From NCBI GenBank assembly GCA_021780095.1, contig JAJXZK010000219.1, forward strand, positions 1 through 7,676: 7,676 nt of DNA. The letters run 5' to 3'. Below, in pieces: positions 5,924 through 7,676 of this stretch; positions within the stretch are counted from its first letter, which is position 1; each line of letters opens with the position of its first letter. The translations under genes and the position numbers were made by a program. The DNA is from Acidobacteriota bacterium. Lineage in GTDB: Bacteria > Acidobacteriota > Terriglobia > Terriglobales > Acidobacteriaceae. The notes beneath the pieces are model-generated. The model made no database searches, had not been told where the DNA came from, and worked only from the letters and a program-made list of their open reading frames with translations.

Positions 5924-6913
5924 ATGAAGCAACGAACACTGGGAAACAACCTGAGGGTGTCTGAACTGGGCCTGGGCTGCATGGGGATGTCCGATTTCTA
6001 CAGCGGTCGAGAGAGTGACCAGGATTCGATTGCGGTGATTCACCGGGCGTTGGAGTTGGGAATCGATTTTCTGGATACGGCCGACATCTACGGACCGCAC
6101 AAGAATGAGGTGCTGGTGGGCAAAGCGATTCGCGATCGGCGGGACAAGGTGGTGCTGGCCACAAAATTCGGCATCCTGCGCGATCCCAAGACGGGCGCAC
6201 CGGGGGGCGTCAACGGCCATCCCGATTATGTAAAGAGTGCGTGCGAGGCCAGCCTGCGGCGGCTCGACGTCGACACCATCGACCTTTATTACCAGCATCG
6301 TGTCGATCCCAAAGTACCCATCGAAGATACCGTGGGAGCTATGGCGGACTTGGTGCATCAGGGAAAGGTACGGCATCTTGGGCTCTCGGAGGCGGCTCCG
6401 GCGACCTTGCGGAGAGCGGTTGCGGTACACCCGATCACCGCGTTGCAAACGGAATACTCCCTATGGACGCGCGATCCGGAAGACGAGGTCCTCGCCACCT
6501 GCCGTGAATTGGGAGTTGGCTTTGTCGCCTACAGTCCGCTGGGACGCGGATTTCTTACCGGGCGATTTCGCAAGCTGGAAGACCTGCCCGACGACGACTA
6601 TCGTCGCAATTCTCCGCGTTTCCAGGGGGAGAATTTTGCTCTCAATCTCGACCTGGTCAACAAGGTGGAGGAACTCGCTCGCGCCAAGGGTTGTACTGCA
6701 TCGCAGCTGGCATTGGCGTGGGTATTGGCCCAGGGTGAGGACATCGTCCCGATTCCAGGCACGAAGAAGATGCAATACCTGGAAGAAAATGTCGGCGCAG
6801 CCTCGATTGATCTGACGGCTGCCGACTTGAAACACATTGCCGCCGCGGCCCCACAGGGAGTCGCAGCTGGACCGCGTTATCCCGAGTCCGCCATGCAACA
6901 CGTCAACCGCTGA
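5924..6913 (+). CDS. Aldo/keto reductase, AKR13-like
   Basis: This 329-residue, full-length TIM-barrel oxidoreductase reduces aldehydes or ketones with NADPH in the cytoplasm. The N-terminal hairpin [23 protein letters not shown] is typical of the YakC/AKR13 branch. The catalytic tetrad is visible: D51 and Y56 in [10 protein letters not shown]81 in LATKFG, and H125 in LYYQHRVD. Conserved follow-ups are [11 protein letters not shown] (147-157), [13 protein letters not shown] (174-186), [12 protein letters not shown] (202-213), and the cofactor-phosphate loop [16 protein letters not shown] (277-292), which suggests NADP(H) preference. The physiological substrate cannot be told from sequence; relatives act on varied carbonyls. 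It is transcribed divergently from ddl and converges on the DsbA-like gene 47 bases downstream. A strong Shine-Dalgarno sequence supports the start. It looks like a single-gene unit. Confidence 0.96.
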   Translation: MKQRTLGNNLRVSELGLGCMGMSDFYSGRESDQDSIAVIHRALELGIDFLDTADIYGPHKNEVLVGKAIRDRRDKVVLATKFGILRDPKTGAPGGVNGHPDYVKSACEASLRRLDVDTIDLYYQHRVDPKVPIEDTVGAMADLVHQGKVRHLGLSEAAPATLRRAVAVHPITALQTEYSLWTRDPEDEVLATCRELGVGFVAYSPLGRGFLTGRFRKLEDLPDDDYRRNSPRFQGENFALNLDLVNKVEELARAKGCTASQLALAWVLAQGEDIVPIPGTKKMQYLEENVGAASIDLTAADLKHIAAAAPQGVAAGPRYPESAMQHVNR

Positions 6914-6948
6914 GTGCCGTCAAATCCATTCGCAGCGCGACAACGTGA

Positions 6949-6983
6949 ATCACCACTCCGCTATCGACCGGCTGGGTGGTGAT
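6949..6983. repeat. Inverted repeat across the convergent gene ends
   Basis: ATCACCAC (6949-6956) pairs exactly with GTGGTGAT (6976-6983). One G-U pair and one C-G pair extend the stem to 10 bp around a 15-base loop. It lies 36 bases after the reductase stop and spans the stop codon (6961-6963) of the DsbA-like gene. The right arm is made by that gene's tandem His codons. No T-tract follows on either strand, so a terminator role is possible but unproven. Confidence 0.3.
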
Positions 6984-7641
6984 GCGCGTGCGATGTGTGG
7001 GCCGGAGCTTCATTCGCCGTCTCCGCAATCGCCTGGTCGATGATGGCATACAACTGATTGGGATCGACCACCTCAACATACGGTACTCCGGAGGTCTGAT
7101 TCGTCACCACCCAGATGGTCGGGGTATGTTCGATACCGACACGCTGGCCCAGCGCATAATCTGCTTTCACTTCCGCCGCCAACTTACCTTGCGGATCGAC
7201 CACAAACGGAAATCCTATGCCATGGTCCTGCGCGAACTTCTCCGCAAACGCGCGCAAATCCGCCGGCGTCTCGATGCTGCGCTGGTTGGCGAATACGGCA
7301 TTGCGAAAATCATCGCCTAATTTCTTTGACTTGGTATCGAACCATCGCGCGTCCACCGCCGCCTGAAAACTCCAGGCGTGAAACGGCAGTGGAAAGTCAT
7401 AGCGAATCCACGGAATGTGATATTTCGCGGCTGCGCCCATCAGCAATGGATTATCTTCTCCGCACATGGGACATTCCATGTCGTCGAACTCGACAATCGC
7501 AACCTTTGCTCCCGGGGGCGCCTTTAAGGGAGCTGCATCATGAACCTGGGTGTGGGGCGCGCCCTGCGCACGAAGAACTGGAGCGACGGCGATCAATACC
7601 GCAATGAAAAGAAGAGAAGGGACTCGTTTCAAGAAGAACAC
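6961..7641 (-). CDS. Secreted DsbA-like thiol:disulfide protein (thioredoxin fold) with His-rich tail
   Basis: The frame gives 226 residues from a GTG at 7639-7641. A signal peptide or membrane anchor spans about residues 5-25 (KRVPSLLFIAVLIAVAPVLRA), so the protein is expected in the periplasm. The thioredoxin fold begins with VAIVEFDDMECPMCGEDNP (47-65), with active-site cysteines C57 and C60 (CPMC). A helical insertion follows, then FPFVVDPQG (144-152) and the cis-proline loop EHTPTIWVV (171-179, P174), then a final helix. This matches the DsbA/thioredoxin_4 group, which oxidises or isomerises disulfides of exported proteins. The C-terminus HTSHAHHHP holds five histidines and may bind metal. 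The start is uncertain: a TTG at 7630-7632 would give MKRVPSLL, a more typical signal peptide, and has AGGTG six bases upstream, overlapping the GTG codon. The frame also stays open to the window edge. No DsbB-like partner is in view. Confidence 0.9.
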   Translation of the reverse strand: MFFLKRVPSLLFIAVLIAVAPVLRAQGAPHTQVHDAAPLKAPPGAKVAIVEFDDMECPMCGEDNPLLMGAAAKYHIPWIRYDFPLPFHAWSFQAAVDARWFDTKSKKLGDDFRNAVFANQRSIETPADLRAFAEKFAQDHGIGFPFVVDPQGKLAAEVKADYALGQRVGIEHTPTIWVVTNQTSGVPYVEVVDPNQLYAIIDQAIAETANEAPAHTSHAHHHPAGR

Positions 7642-7676
7642 CTGCTGAATCGCCGGTTGCGACCTGATTCTATTTT

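Overview
The window is an ordinary-looking stretch of bacterial chromosome with moderate-to-high GC. It holds six clearly supported protein-coding regions plus one doubtful small ORF. I see no rRNA, tRNA, CRISPR array, insertion sequence or prophage gene. The gene types (a GH27 alpha-galactosidase, a class II photolyase, a DdlA-type ligase with a lineage-style insertion, an AKR13-like reductase, a short-signal-peptide DsbA-like protein) would fit a soil Acidobacteriota (Terriglobia) genome. That placement is an inference from overall protein flavour, not something a marker gene here proves.

Layout, left to right. Positions 1-294 (+) are the 3' end of a GH27 alpha-galactosidase whose catalytic part lies outside the window. 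It converges, with only 10 bases between stop codons, on a complete class II CPD photolyase (305-1750, -). Upstream of the photolyase on the same strand are a 148-residue single-pass membrane protein of unknown function (1877-2323, -) and a 581-residue polytopic membrane protein resembling GT-C glycosyltransferases or Wzy/PMT-like proteins in layout (2486-4231, -). A 324-base stretch follows (4232-4555) that contains only a weak 90-codon ORF, whose stop overlaps the membrane-protein start as ATGA. Next comes D-alanine--D-alanine ligase (4556-5749, -). A 174-base divergent intergenic region separates it from an aldo/keto reductase (5924-6913, +) with a good Shine-Dalgarno sequence. The reductase converges on a secreted thioredoxin-fold DsbA-like protein (6961-7641, -) with a CPMC active site and a histidine-rich C-terminal tail.

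The genes do not form an obvious pathway. The gaps between the minus-strand genes (126, 162 and 324 bases) are large enough for separate promoters, and TACAAT elements sit at plausible -10 positions before the photolyase and the 148-residue protein. Functions cover sugar hydrolysis, light-driven DNA repair, cell-wall precursor synthesis, redox metabolism and envelope thiol chemistry. I did not find a convincing undescribed system. The most open items are the orphan GT-C-like membrane protein, the unknown single-pass protein, the His-tailed DsbA-like protein with an ambiguous start codon, and the ATGA-coupled small ORF.
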